From: Aralia elata
Taxonomy: Eukaryota > Streptophyta > Magnoliopsida > Apiales > Araliaceae
NCBI GenBank assembly: GCA_034770075.1
Contig: CM068388.1
Location: 62,077,969 to 62,141,968 of the forward strand
Reading direction: 5' to 3'
Length of the DNA: 64,000 nt
Part shown: positions 10,026 through 21,665 of the stretch, in pieces
Numbering within the stretch: the first letter of the stretch is position 1
How the letters are laid out: each line of letters opens with the position of its first letter
Notes under the pieces: generated by a model
Told to the model about the DNA's origin: nothing
What the model saw: the letters and a program-made list of their open reading frames with translations, nothing else
Database searches by the model: none
Position numbers and translations under genes: made by a program

Positions 10026-11152
10026 CTCTTCCTAGCTACATAGGAGATATCTAGAGTGAGGGAGGCTACAAAATACATCAACCAACAGAGCTCAAGGCTG
10101 GAAATCAAGCTGAATCAAGCCAAAAGCCAAGGAACTCAGTCAAGAAGAATTGCAAGGCCAAGGTGGAGAGCTAGAAACCATCAGCAACCAAAGGAACACC
10201 AACTGAATAGCTTCAAAAGTGGTTTCATTTCTAGATTTCCATCTCCTTTGTAATTCGAATTTGACAATGTATCAATTGAAAATGATGTTTATTGTAGCTA
10301 TCATGAACTAACCTTCTATTCTAAGATTGCAATGGAACCCAACACTTAATTTGAATTAAATTATCTCTCTATTGATTTTAGTTATGCACGTGTGAATTGA
10401 TTGTCATAACCTTTGCTTCTAGATTAATTGCTTGGCCCGTAATTACCGTGGGAACCTATATGAACTTGACGAACGGATTATAGGTTAAGACCTAGTTATG
10501 ATAACATGCGAAAGTATAGATTGTTGTGGGTTATTAATTGGATTAAGTGACGTGTGTCTTATTAATTATCTGCAATAATAGGTATCTTGATAGTAGTTGG
10601 GATAGATATATACCTAATTACCGCATGCAACCTATTGAGAATCTAATCTTAATGACTTCCGACGTGAAAGTTGGTAATTGAAGGGAGGATTATTTAGATT
10701 TGGTGACACGTGTCTAGTAATCATTCCTGAAATTAGTCTCTTGATAGTGTATATGATAGACATATACCTATACACCGCTTAGGAAGATTCGTGATTGACC
10801 ATCGACAGAGGCTCTTATGTAGTTTTGACTTCTCGGTTGTCAATTCGTATGCTATAACTAATTGAAAAGAGAGAGTTAGGAGATTCAAATGACGTGTTGG
10901 GGGAAATTGTAATCTTAGACCCTTCTATCTTGATATTTTACCGCACTTTACTCATTATTTGACTTGTGAACTCAACCAATCAACAAATTATCAAATCTTC
11001 ATTGTTTAAATTAGATCAATTTGATAGACGATTGGTACTTGGTTATTATTTGTCACAATTCCCTGTGGGTTCGACTCATATCTTATCATATATTACTTGT
11101 TGACCGTGTATACTTGCACGTGTGTGTTTATCGATAGCTAAATCGACCAACA

Positions 11153-13171
11153 GCAATCTAAACAAACAATCAAGGTAAATTCTTAAATCCAAGCTTTAAT
11201 TATGTTTCTAAATTTCTCCATGAACGTACATTTTTAAGTTCTCTGTTAATTGATTTTCATATGTACATTGTTGAAAAGTTATTTAAAATTGTCAAAAGTG
11301 CATGTATAATCTACTATATGATGTTTATAAATTATTTTAATTGAGTTAATCCATGAGATTATGTTTTAATTGGAATTCTGAAAATTACAGAGGAACGATA
11401 TATATTTGAATATGACTTATATGTACGAAAATTGATGTTTGATTTGCATATTAATCGGTAAATTTATGATGGATTGTGATTATATGTTAAGAAACGAGAA
11501 AAATGTAAGTTTAGTTGACTTATTTGGTGTAGTAACGAATCTATTATGAATGATTTCGTTAAACTTGATGAACCTTTGATAAATTGGTAAAAACCTCAAA
11601 TTTTGGTTCTTAGATTCATGGTTTATATGATTTAAGTTGTTAAAATCATGCTCTAGATGTTGGGTTATGTTTCTGTAAAGTGCAGAACCTATGGGTAGTA
11701 ATTAAATTTGTCGTTTGAATGAAACTTTGGCCAAATTTGGCATTTGCTGTGTTCTTCGCGAACTTAGGTAACTGATTTTGCAGAGCAGCGCAGCAGCACT
11801 GGTACCAAGAGGAAAACTGGCGCTGCAGTGCCGACCCGGTTTGTCTGGGTCCGGGTCAGTCCAGCACCGTAGTGGGGGCTATAGGCTTAAGCTCGGCGCC
11901 GCAGCGCCGATCCAGGTCGGGTCGGGTCAACGGGTCGGGTAAAAAAAAAAACCCTAGAAAATGAAATTTTTCCAAATTTAAAAATAAAATAATTTCACAT
12001 ATATGGAGCAACATGATAATTATATAAAAGAATAACACTAGTTTAAGAGCTAAGTCGAGTTATGCCTTTTGAAGTGATTAACTGTTTAATAAAGGAAGCG
12101 ATTAGATGAACTTTGAGTGTTAATTGTTCAATGTGACCTGAATGTATAGGTTACTTCAAGAGCAAATAGATATTATTAATTGTAGCAGACGCACGGGGCC
12201 AGTATCTTATCCCTAACTCTACTTTATATCGAGCAAGTTCTTTACCCTAATTCGTTTAAGTTCATGAATTCAAATATGATATAGTACTAATTCCTTTTAA
12301 GTAATACTTCAGTTATACAGAGTTTACTCGATTGTATGCATTTGAGATTTATTCTTTAGTTCTTGAATATTCTTTTTATTATACCATTGAACCTTGATTG
12401 ACTAGCGAACCCTTATTGATTCAACTAGTCCATAGTTGATGAATGTTCTAAATTATAGATATATTATTGAAGTAAATCCAAACCAAACTTTCTTTGGTGC
12501 AGACTCTGATGTCAAGTTGAGATGAACAACCCTTTTATAGGGGATTATGTTACGCATTAGCATTTAGATGTTGTGCACATACATGATACGAAGGGTTGAT
12601 CCCCCTAAGTACGAGAAGTATGGTCCATATAATCTTACTACTTTTAAAGATTTCAAGTAGCAATACTTGATAACCTAGGACATAGTTCGTGATCTTGTGA
12701 CCCTCAGACGTTCTTTTGGATTCTTGTCTCTAATCTTGATTCAAAAATCAATTTTTCAGTCATCCAGTATCCATTGATTATTCGCATATTATTATTGTTA
12801 TTATTTCACTTGCTGGGCAATTGTTGCTTACTCTTGCATAATAACATTGCGGCTAAGGTTGAAAGAGTTGATGGGCCATTTACTAGTAAGGGCAAAGGCA
12901 AAATAAACAAGTGATGAAGACTTACTTAATTTATTTGAATGATGTCTATATAAAAGCTTTATGTTATTTATGTTTCTGCACTGATGTTTAATTTAAGGTT
13001 AGATGACCGGGGATTTATTTGTTTAAGATGTTGTAACCCTTTAATGGGAGATTTCTATTTCAATTAAGAATTTTTATTTATATTTGAATGGGTAGTTAGA
13101 TGTGATGTGATTTATTTGGATAGTGAACACCAAATCCTGAGGGAATGAAGTACCTAAATTTGGGGATGTCA
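11153..13171 (+). repeat. 5' LTR (3' part) of chromovirus
   Basis: Begins GCAATCTAAACAAACAATC, matching 19652 of the other LTR, and ends GGGGATGTCA before the primer site. It contains GC-rich palindromic words (GGCGCTGCAG, GCGCCGCAGCGCCG near 11818-11910). It also carries the conserved LTR block CTTGCTGGGC...TCTTGC (12808-12865). Confidence 0.9.
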
Positions 13172-13176
13172 TAGGT

Positions 13177-13187
13177 TGGTATCAAAG
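13177..13187 (+). other. Primer-binding site, initiator-Met tRNA type (altered)
   Basis: TGGTATCAAAG starts five bases after the LTR end. The usual plant form is TGGTATCAGAGC, so one base has changed. Confidence 0.8.
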
Positions 13188-13200
13188 ATGTAAGTTATGA

Positions 13201-13224
13201 ACCTTAGGTGGAAAAACCTTAGGT
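13201..13224 (+). repeat. ACCTTAGGT direct repeat, 15-bp period, after primer site
   Basis: ACCTTAGGT at 13201 and 13216. The same pair with the same 15-bp spacing occurs after the primer sites of the elements at 50674/50689 and 61415/61430. It may be a conserved RNA leader signal. Confidence 0.7.
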
Positions 13225-13405
13225 AGTAGCCTTTTTAAGAGAAAGAGAACATAGTGGTAATAAACTCTTATCGAGTTCTAAGGAATGAATTAAGGAATTC
13301 ATTAAAGATAATAAAAGATTTTATGTGCAATGTGCTTATGTGTTAACAACGTATGTGCTGCGAGTGGTATCGAGTATTAATTAAAACTTATACTTTGTTG
13401 TTAGG

Positions 13406-14170
13406 ATGTCAGATGTTGGAGGATTCAGTCAGCCTAGGGAGATTGAGCCCCAAGTAGCTAGAGAGGAGGAGCCCCGTGATATTCATGTTATCCAGGAGCA
13501 GTTGTTACAAAGAGAGCCATCTCTGTTGATCAGTGTTATGGGTCAGGAGCATGAGCCTGCGTTTGATTCAGAGGAAGACTCTGAGGAGGTAAAGGTAGAG
13601 GCTGAGGAGGAGGATGAAGATCTCGAGGAGGTACCCCTTACCTCTATCGACGTCGAGAGGTACGATACACTGTATGACCGTACCATAGAGTTATAGGATA
13701 GAGTCAGAGATTTGGAGAGATTGGCAACTAGACGTCAGACTACTATAGAACAGAAGAATGAGAAGATTGAGGATCTAGATATACTTCTTGGAGACGTAGA
13801 ATGGAAACTAGTTCAGGCAGAAAGTCAAAAGGAAGACTTGTTAGTGGAGAATGAGAAGATGAAACTTGAGATTAGGAAATTGCAGGATAACCTAAGTGAA
13901 GAGTTAGCGGAACGTGCTAGGGCAGAAGACGCCTGGATGAATACCGCTCGACGTGTAAAAATTTTTAAAGAAGGCGAACGGGCAAAAAACGCTAAGATTG
14001 AGGAAACAGACTACACTTTTCAGACAACAATTGATAGGGCCCAAGATTGAGTTCTCCACTATCCAATTTAGTTCGAGGACTTGCCATGGTATATGTTAGA
14101 TCGCAGGATAATGTTCCGTATCATGGACGAAGAACGCAGAAAGGCAGTTCGACGCCTTAGTAGGCCGTGA
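13406..14170 (+). pseudogene. Extra acidic/coiled-coil ORF upstream of gag
   Basis: One frame runs from the ATG at 13406 to a TGA at 14168-14170, about 254 codons, interrupted by TAG at 13694, TGA at 14048 and TAG at 14069. Residues about 1-95 are very acidic (DSEEDSEEVKVEAEEEDEDLEE). Residues about 100-200 are rich in Lys/Glu with heptad-like leucines (coiled coil). The C-terminal 30 are basic (DEERRKAVRRLSRP). I recognise no catalytic domain. Codon structure between the stops looks like decayed protein-coding sequence. Chromoviruses normally start with gag, so an ORF here, 300 bp before gag, is unusual. Confidence 0.65.
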
Positions 14171-14467
14171 TAGAAAAAGTGTTGAAATATGTGTAAATAT
14201 TTATGGTAGTTAGTAATGTAAATTCCAGCATGATTATACACAATGGAATGTGAATATTTTATCTTGAAGATTCTTTGATCTCGGGATAGTTGATCTAAAT
14301 AGCAGTGATGCTATCTTTCTGTGTTTAAAACTTTTGAATGAATGAAATATCAGAGTTTATTTGAAATGTGTTATTTGTTAAGTGTTAAGTTTCAGTTGTT
14401 TACGTTAAGTATTAAACACTTAAGAAATTGAGTAATGATCCAATAAACGCATATTCTTAAACAGAAA

Positions 14468-15400
14468 ATGCCGCCAAGACGCCAACCACGTCAACAAGCT
14501 CAGGAAAGCTCTAGTAATAATAACAACAACGATGTCAATGCTAATCTTGTACAGCAGTTGGTAAACCCTTTAGCCGGAGCATTTACGAATCAGCCGCAAG
14601 CTCCACCAGTTACGTTATTTAAGAATTTTAAAGCGGTAGGATCGTCAGAGTTTAGGGGTTCCCTGAACCCAATCGAAGCCCAAACCTGGGTGATAGAAAT
14701 GGAGAAAGTGTTCGACGTTGCTAGGGTTAGTGATGACCAAAAGACTACCTTCGCAACGTTCATGCTTAAGTTAGAAGCCAGCTACTGGTGGCAAGCGAAC
14801 AAGGTTCGAGGAGGTCAGGGTGTAATCCCATGAGATAAGTTCAAGGAGATATTCTTTGAGATGTACCTTTCGACAAGCTCACGCAATCAGATGGAGGTTC
14901 AATTCCTGGAGCTAAATCAGGGTACCATGACTGTACCGAAATACGCCACGAAGTTTAATGAGTTGGCTAGGTTCGCACCATATTAAGTGAATACTGATGA
15001 GAGGAAGGCGAGGAGGTTCGAATAGGGGTTGAAGTTGTGGTTGTACAACAAATGTCAATGTTCCAATTGAACATTTTTGTCGAAGTTTTGGAGAAGGCGA
15101 TTATCACAGAAGGTGGGAGCGACGCTCTGACTAAGTATAACCAAGAGCAGAAGAAGAAGATGGGTGAAAATAAGAATAACAAGGCTAGTGGTAGTAATAA
15201 TGGAGGTCACAATCAGAAGAGGAAGTGGAATGGCAATAGGTCTATTGGAAATCAACATGGAGGTCAAAAGAAGAAAGTGGAGGCGTGTATTACTTGCGGG
15301 AAGAATCATGTGGGGATATGCCTGAAGGGGGAAAGGGTTTGTTATAATTGCGGTTAGGAGGGTCATATAGCACCAAATTGTCCTAATCCAAAGAAGGGGC
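14468..15400 (+). pseudogene. gag: Gag of chromovirus, with stops
   Basis: Starts MPPRRQPRQQ, with a retrotransposon-gag domain (FRGSLNPIEAQTWVIEMEKVFDV, then the stretch after 14834 with FKEIFFEMYLSTSSRNQ). A basic Lys/Asn-rich region follows, then a CCHC knuckle around 15344-15385 (CYNCG...GHIAPNC). Stops occur at 14831, 14984, 15023 and 15356, and a short frame change lies near 15035. It once formed the particle shell. Confidence 0.8.
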
Positions 15401-15560
15401 TTGCTTCACTTTCGGATCAAAGGATCATCAAGCTAGGGATTGCCCCAAAACGACAGTTGGAGGAATAAGAGCAAGAGGGAGTAAGGGAAACAGTGGTGGA
15501 AGAACGTTAACCATAATCGGATCAGCACCGACAAACCGACCTACCGCCAGGACTTTCAAC

Positions 15561-16103
15561 ATGACCGTGCAGGACGCTGTGCAGTCACGTGATGTGGTGT
15601 CAGGTATCATTTTGATCAATAATATAAATGTTTGTGTATTATTTAATTTGGGTGCTACTTGTTCATTTATATCCGATGACTTTGCTAAGAATCTAAATTT
15701 ACCTAAGGAGGAATTAGATCACCCCTTGAACATAGAAATTGCGAATAGGGAGATAATATATGTTAGGTTTGTACATAAGAACTATAAGGTGGACATTAAG
15801 GGAAATGTGATGACTGTAGATCTAATCCCAATCAAACTAGAGGAATTTGACGTTATGTTAGGAATGGATTGGCTATTCAATTATGAGGCAATAATTGATT
15901 GCCAAAGGAAGTGCAGTAACCTTATGACTCCGTCAAAGGTAGTATTTTACGGCAGCAAGTCGCCTACGCAAGTGAGTTGTTTGACGATTATGCAGGCCAG
16001 GAAGTTGTTGAGACAAGGCTGTATGGGATACTTAGCCTACATAGTCGACACTCGAAAAGAGAGTCCGAAATTAGAAAAGATACATGTCGTAAAAACTTTA
16101 TAG
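15561..16103 (+). pseudogene. Aspartic protease of chromovirus with mutated active site
   Basis: A 180-codon open stretch. The retropepsin active-site context reads VLFNLGATCSFIS: the catalytic aspartate normally before -x-G-A is asparagine, a single G-to-A change. The later DVMLGMDWL segment, typical of chromovirus proteases, is intact. As written it should be inactive. Confidence 0.82.
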
Positions 16104-16920
16104 ATGTGTTTCCAGATGAGTTGCCAGGACTTCTGCCAGACAGGGAAGTGGAATTCGTAATCGATCTGGTGTCAGGAACTGCCCCGATATCGAAAGCTCC
16201 GTACCGTATGGCTCCAGTAGAGATGAAAGAATTGACGGTGCAACTGTAAGAACTATTAGACAAGAAGTATATCCAACCGAGCGTATCGCCGTGGGGAGCG
16301 CCGATGTTATTTGTCAAGAAGAAGGACTGATCTATGCGACTTTCCATTGATTATAGAGAGTTGAACAAGGTTACGATTAAAAATAAATACCCGTTGCCAA
16401 GAATCGACGACTTGTTTGACCAATTAAAAGGAGCTAGGTACTTCTGGAAGATAGATTTGAAAGTGCTTATCATCAATTGAAGGTGAGGAAGGAAGACGTG
16501 TCGAAGACAGCATTCAGGACTCGTTATGGTCATTACGTGTTTCTGCTGATGTCATTTGGTCTAACGAATGCCCCTGTAGCGTTCATGGACTTAATGAACA
16601 AGGTGTTTAAGCCGTTTTTAGATAAGTTCGTTGTGGTGTTCAATGATGATATCTTAGTGTATTCCAAAACCGAAGAAGAGCATGCAGAAAATTTGAAGGC
16701 GACATTAGAAGCATTAAGAAGAGAGAAGTTGTACGCTAACTTTTCAAAATGTGAATTCTGGATATAGCGGGTGAAATTTCTTGGACGTGTGATCGACAAG
16801 GATAGGATTTTGGTAGATTCGTCAAAGGTTGAAGCTGTGCTTAACTGGGATCAGCCGAAAACATCGTCAAAAGTAAGGAGTTTTCTAGGATTGGCAGGTT
16901 ATTACAAAAGATTCATTTAG
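16104..16920 (+). pseudogene. Reverse transcriptase of chromovirus, broken
   Basis: Recognisable motifs are FPDELPGLLPDREVEFVIDL, SIDYRELNKVTIKNKYPLPRIDDL, YGHYVFLLMSFGLTNAP and FNDDILVYSK (the DD pair is kept). Stops lie near 16246, 16327, 16765 and 16918. A small deletion near 16460 shifts the frame before the REDVSKTAFRT-type region. It cannot be translated as one protein. Confidence 0.85.
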
Positions 16921-17630
16921 AATGTTTTTTAAAATTACGACTCCGTTAACGAATTTTACTAGGAAATCGGTGAAGTTTGTTTGGATGGAAAAGTGGGAGG
17001 AAAGTTTTCAAGAATTAAAAAGAGGTTGAGTACGACACCTGTGTTGTCTTTACCAGATAGCATAGGAAATTTTATGGTGTATAATGATGCGTCACATAAA
17101 GGACTAGGTTGTGTGCTTATGTAAAACAGTAAGGTCATTGCGTATGCGTCACAACAATTAAAGGACTACGAGAAGGGGTATCCGACCCATGATTTAGAAT
17201 TAGCTATGGTAGTGTTTGCTTTGAAGATCTGGAGACACTATTTTTACGGGGAGAAGTGTGAAATATATACAGACCACAAGAGTTTGAAATATATTTTCAC
17301 ATAGAAGGACCTGAATATGCGACAGAGGAGGTGGTTAGAATTGATAAAGGACTATGACTGCAAAATTTTATACCATCCAGGTAAAGCGAACGTTGTGGTC
17401 GATGCCTTAAGCAGAAAGGGTCGGGAGAAACTATCTATGTTAACTGCTAAGGATGAGCTAAATACAGCTATGGCAAAACTGGAGTTGGAGGTGAAGTATC
17501 AGGAGGAGTCTGACGAAAAATTGTTTCAATTGGGAGCCGGTCCAACTTTGGTGGATAAGGTTAAGGAAACGCAACTTCAAAATGAGGAGTGTAGGAAAAT
17601 CGGGAAAAAATATCACAAGGTGATGAAGTG
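16921..17630 (+). pseudogene. RNase H and connection of chromovirus
   Basis: The segment has KSVKFVW, then the RNase H D (YNDASHKGLG), the E region (YEKGYPTHDLELAMVVFALKIWRHY) and TDHKSLKYIFT, then RRWLELIKDYDCKILYHPGKANVVVDALSRK, the usual end of Ty3 RNase H. Stops at 17122 and 17302, and an apparent base loss near 17023, break it. The 17317-17631 part is open. Confidence 0.85.
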
Positions 17631-18780
17631 AAATTCAAAGTTGATAACGAAGGATTATTGAGATTCGAGGGAAGAATTTGAGTTCCGCCAGTACCAGAGG
17701 TTAAAGAGAAAATTTTGAGCGAGACTCATAGTTTAAGATATTCGATTCATCCAGGAAGTACGAAGATGTACCGGGATCTCCGACAGCATTTCTGGTGGCC
17801 GAATATGAAAAAAGATGTTGTCAATTGTGTAGCCAAGTGTTTGACATGTCAAAAAGTTAAAGTAGAACATCAGAAGCCAAGTGGGTTACTACAACCGTTA
17901 GAAATCCCATAATGGAAATGGGAACATATCACAATGGATTTCGTAGTAGGTCTTTCAACGACTCAGAAAGGTTTCGACGCAGTTTGGGTTATCGTGGATT
18001 GATTGACGAAATTAGCACATTTCTTACCGATCAAGGTTAGATTCAACTTAGATCAGTTGGCGAAGTTATAGGTGAAGGAGAATGTTTCAAGGCATGGTGT
18101 TCCAGTTTCTATCGTCTTAGATAGGGATCTACATTTCATATCGAACTTTTGGAAGCGCCTACAAGAATGCATGGGAACGCAGTTACGTATGAGTACGACA
18201 TATCATCCACGGACTGATGGACAAAGCGAAAGAACAATTCAGAGATTAGAAGATATATTAAGAGCTTGCATCATGGATTTTAAAGGAAATTGGGATGATC
18301 ATCTACCATTGGTAGAATTTCCTTACAATAACAGTCACCACACAACTATTGACATGCCGCCCAATGAAGCGTTGTACGACAGAAAGTGCAGAACTCCATT
18401 ATACTGCGATGAAGTTGGCGAACGTCAATTGCTAGGACCAGAACTGGTACAGCAGACTGCAGAAATTGTCAAAGTGATCTGAGCGAGATTGATAGCTGAT
18501 CAGGATAGACAGAAGAAATATGTCGATCAACACCGCAAGAATCGAGAGTTTGAATCAGGTAGCTACGTTTTCTTGAAAGTGTCTCTCTAGAAGGGGAAAA
18601 TTCGATTTGGTAAAAAGGAAAAACTGAGCCCGAGGTTCATTGGACCCTTTGAAGTGTTACGAAGAATTGGTGAGGTCGCGTATGAGGTAGTTTTACCTCC
18701 GGCGTTAGATCACATCCATAATATTTTTAATATCTTGGTGTTACGACCATACAAACCTGACTACAAGCATATGAAGAAAT
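17631..18780 (+). pseudogene. Integrase of chromovirus, broken
   Basis: The zinc-binding domain is at 17725-17890 (H...H, then CLTCQK). The core follows (MDFVVGL, then DRDLHFISNFW, then YHPRTDGQSERTIQ), with 35 residues between the last catalytic D and E. The C-terminal region (LSPRFIGPFEVLRRIGEVAYEVVLPP) carries the GPY/F motif. Stops lie at about 17629, 17680, 17911, 18000, 18069, 18480 and 18588. Confidence 0.87.
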
Positions 18781-18931
18781 GACTGTTCAGATAGTTGATA
18801 GGAAAGAGCAAGTACTCGGAAATAAAATTATACCTTCTGTTAAGGTGATCTGGAGGAACCACAACGCTGAATAAGCTACGTGGGAACTCGAAGATCAGAT
18901 GATGAGAATTTATCCTCAGTTATTTGCTTAG
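18781..18931 (+). pseudogene. Chromodomain at integrase C-terminus
   Basis: Reading frame pieces VLGNKIIPSVKVIWRNHNAE and ATWELEDQMMRIYPQLFA, separated by a TAA at about 18873, give the hallmark chromodomain pattern of Tekay/Del-type chromoviruses. In intact elements this domain guides insertion toward heterochromatin. It ends the pol ORF at TAG near 18929. Confidence 0.82.
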
Positions 18932-18939
18932 TCTATGTG

Positions 18940-19041
18940 TAACGATTTTGGGGATAAAATCTTTGTAAGGGGGGAGAATATAACGGGACGAATTAATTGA
19001 GTCGTAATTCTGGGGACAAAATCCTTTTAAATGGGAAAAGA
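18940..19041 (+). repeat. Duplicated polypurine-tract region of chromovirus
   Basis: Two similar blocks occur in a row: TTTTGGGGATAAAATCTTTGTAAGGGGGGAGAATATAACG and, some 65 bp later, the diverged TTCTGGGGACAAAATCC...AAATGGGAAAAGATGTAATG. Both look like the usual GGGACAAAATCC-TTTTAAGGGGGGA-GAATGTAA end of chromoviruses. The second directly precedes the LTR TG at 19042, although its purine run is degraded. Confidence 0.6.
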
Positions 19042-21665
19042 TGTAATGAACGCGAATTTTATTTTAATCCTTAAATATTTATAGAATTAAATAAATATTT
19101 GTGTGATTTATTTATTGAGCTAAATAAATATTTGATGAAATTGTTATAGATTAATTTAATTGAATGTGTTAGATGGATTATATTAATGTGAAATAATTTT
19201 TTAGTGCAAAGTGTGATTTAATTGAGATAATTTAATTAAATGAGTTATTTATTAATTGTGACATTGTTCTAATTAATTTAATAATTAATTAGATATTTAT
19301 TGATTTGTTATAATTAAATAAATGAGAATTTTTATTATGTGATTAACTGATTTATTGTGTAGTAGTAGCTTTTATTTAATTGTAATATAAATTATTTGTT
19401 AAAGTGTGACAACAATTATATAACAAACTAGTTAATTAAAATCAACCAAAAAAAGAGCTTATAATGACAACCAAACACGGCCTTAAGAACATGGGAGCAG
19501 TTAAGTGCATACTGACCTTAACTGATACCCATGTTACGCAGTTAATAACATCAGTTGGTTTATACGTATTATTTTCCTAAGCAAGTCAGAGAAAACACAG
19601 AGAATTTTGAGAGGATTTGAGAATTGGGAGAAGAATTTATTTCATCTACTAGCAATCTAAACAAACAATCAAGGTAAATTCTTAAATCCAAGCTTTAATT
19701 ATGTTTCTAAATTTCTCCATGAATGTACATTTTTAAGTTCTCTGTTAATTGATTTTCATATGTAAATTGTATAATCTACTATATGATGTTTATAAATTAT
19801 TTTAATTGAGTTAATCCATGAGATTATATTTTAATTGGAATTCTGAAACTTACAGAGAAACGGTATATATTTGAATATGACTTATATGTATGAAAATTGA
19901 TGTTTGATTTGCATATTAATCGGTAAATTGATGATGGATTGTGATTATATGTTAAAAAACGAGAAGAATGCAAGTTTAATGGACTAATTTGGTGTAGTAA
20001 CGAATCTATTATAAGTGATTTCGTTAAATTTGATGAACCTTTGATAAATTGGTAAAAACCTCAAATTTTGGTTCTTAGATTCATGGTTTATATGATTTAA
20101 GTTGTTAAAATCATGCTCTAGATATTGGGTTATGTTTCTGTAAAGTGCAGAACCTATGAGTAGTAATTAAATTTGTCGTTTGAATGAAACTTTGGCCAAA
20201 TTTGGCATTTGTTGTGTTCTTCGCGAACTTGGGTAACTAATTCTGCAGAACGGCGTCGATACCGAGAGGAAAATTGGCGCTGCAGCTCCGACTTGGTTTG
20301 TTCGGGTCAGTCCAGCGCCGCAGCGCCGGCTAAAGGCTTAAGCCCGGCGCTGCAGCGGCAGTCCGGGTCTGGTCGGGTCAACGGGTCAGGTCAAAAAAAA
20401 CCCAGAAAATAAAATTTTTCCAAATTTTAAAATAAAATAATTTCACATATATGGCGCAACATGATAATTATATAAAAGAATAACAATAGTTTAAGAGCTA
20501 AGTCGAGTTATGCTTTTTGAAGTGATTAACTGTTTAATAAAGGAAGCGATTAGATGAACTTTGAGTGTTAATTTTTCAATGTGACTTGAATGTATAGGTT
20601 ACTTAAAGAGCAAATAGATATTATTAATTGTAGCAGACGCACGAGGCAAGTATCTTATCGTTAACTTGATTTCAATTACCAAGTTCTTAAATCCTATCTC
20701 TCTTTTATGTAAGTTCCTTAACTCTACTTTATATCGAGCAAGTTCTTTACCCTAATTTGTTCAAGTTCATGAATTCAAATATGATATACTAATTCCTTTT
20801 AAGTAATACTTCAGTTATACAGAGTTTACTCGATTGTATGCCTTTGAGATTTAGTCTTTAGTTCTTGAATATTCTTTTTATTATACTATTGAACCTTGAT
20901 TGACTAGCGAACCCTTATTGATTCGACTAGTCCATAGTTGATGAACGTTCTAAATTCTAGATATATTATTAAAGTAAATCCAAACCAAACTTCCTTTGGT
21001 GTGGACTCTAATGTCAAGTTGAGATGAACAACCCTTTTATAGGGGATTATGTTACGCATTAGCGTTTAGATGTTGTGCACATACATGGTACGAAGGGTTG
21101 ATCCCCCTAAGTATGAGAAGTAAGGTTCATATAGTCTTACGACTGTTTAAGGTTTAAAGTAGCAATACTTGATAACCTAGGACATAGTTCGTAGTCTTGT
21201 GACCCTCAGACGTTTTTTTGGATTATTGTCTCTAATCTTGATTCAACAATCAAGTTTTCAATCATCCAGTATCCGTTGATTATTCACATGTTATTATTGT
21301 TATTATTTCACTTGCTGGGCAATTGTTGCTCACTCTTGCATAATAACATTGCAGCTAAGGTTGAAAGAGTTGCATCTACTAGTAAGGCAAAGGCAAAGCA
21401 AACAAGTGATGAAGACTTGTTTATTTATTTGAATGATGTCTATATAAAAGCTTTATGTTATTTATGTTTCCGCACTGATATTTTATTTAAGGTTAGACGA
21501 CCTTGGATTTATTCATTTAAGATGTTGTAACCCTTTAATGGGAGATTTCTATTTCAATTAAGAGTTTTTATTTATATTTGAATGGGTAATTATATGTGAT
21601 GTGATTTATTTGGATAGTGAACACCAAATCCTGTAGGAATGAAGTACCCGGATTTGGGGGTATCA
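19042..21665 (+). repeat. 3' LTR of chromovirus
   Basis: About 2.62 kb, TGTAATGAACG...GGGGGTATCA. From 19652 on it aligns with the 5' LTR piece at 11153-13171. The first ~600 bases are very AT-rich. GC-rich words like those in the other copy lie near 20240-20390, and the conserved LTR block is at 21310-21365. Confidence 0.88.

Larger units (their letters stand above)
1..11152 (+). mobile_element. Athila-type Ty3/gypsy retrotransposon, 5' end cut by window edge
   Basis: Order seen on the + strand is partial 5' LTR, primer site, gag, protease, RT/RNase H, integrase, GC-rich spacer, env-like ORF, polypurine tract, 3' LTR. The tRNA-Asp-type primer site, the TTAAGTTTGGGGG polypurine tract and an extra ORF after integrase are typical of the Athila lineage. 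The 402 bases of 5' LTR present align with 10751-11152 with three mismatches by eye, so the insertion is recent. It lies inside the 5' LTR of the next element: the sequence right after 11152 continues the chromovirus LTR copy found at 19652. Two in-frame stops and two frame changes in gag-pol indicate a defective copy. Confidence 0.92.
9063..11152 (+). repeat. 3' LTR of Athila-type element
   Basis: About 2.09 kb, starting TGATGAGTGTG and ending ACCAACA. The right end is fixed by its match to the 5' LTR end (402); the left end is set by the polypurine tract and TG. U3 includes a GC-rich degenerate tandem repeat (9600-9925) and a TATA box (10015-10025). U5 is AT-rich. It is followed directly by GCAAT, part of the interrupted chromovirus LTR. 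Confidence 0.9.
11153..21665 (+). mobile_element. Decayed chromovirus (Tekay-like Ty3/gypsy), 5' LTR split by element 1
   Basis: LTR copies at 11153-13171 (3' part) and 19042-21665 flank a coding region with an extra ORF, gag, protease, RT, RNase H, integrase and a C-terminal chromodomain. The first ~610 bases of the 5' LTR must lie left of the Athila insertion, outside the window. The two LTR copies differ by several percent by eye plus indels (for example 38 bp missing near 19768), so it is clearly older than element 1. Most reading frames are broken by stops and a few frameshifts. Confidence 0.9.
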
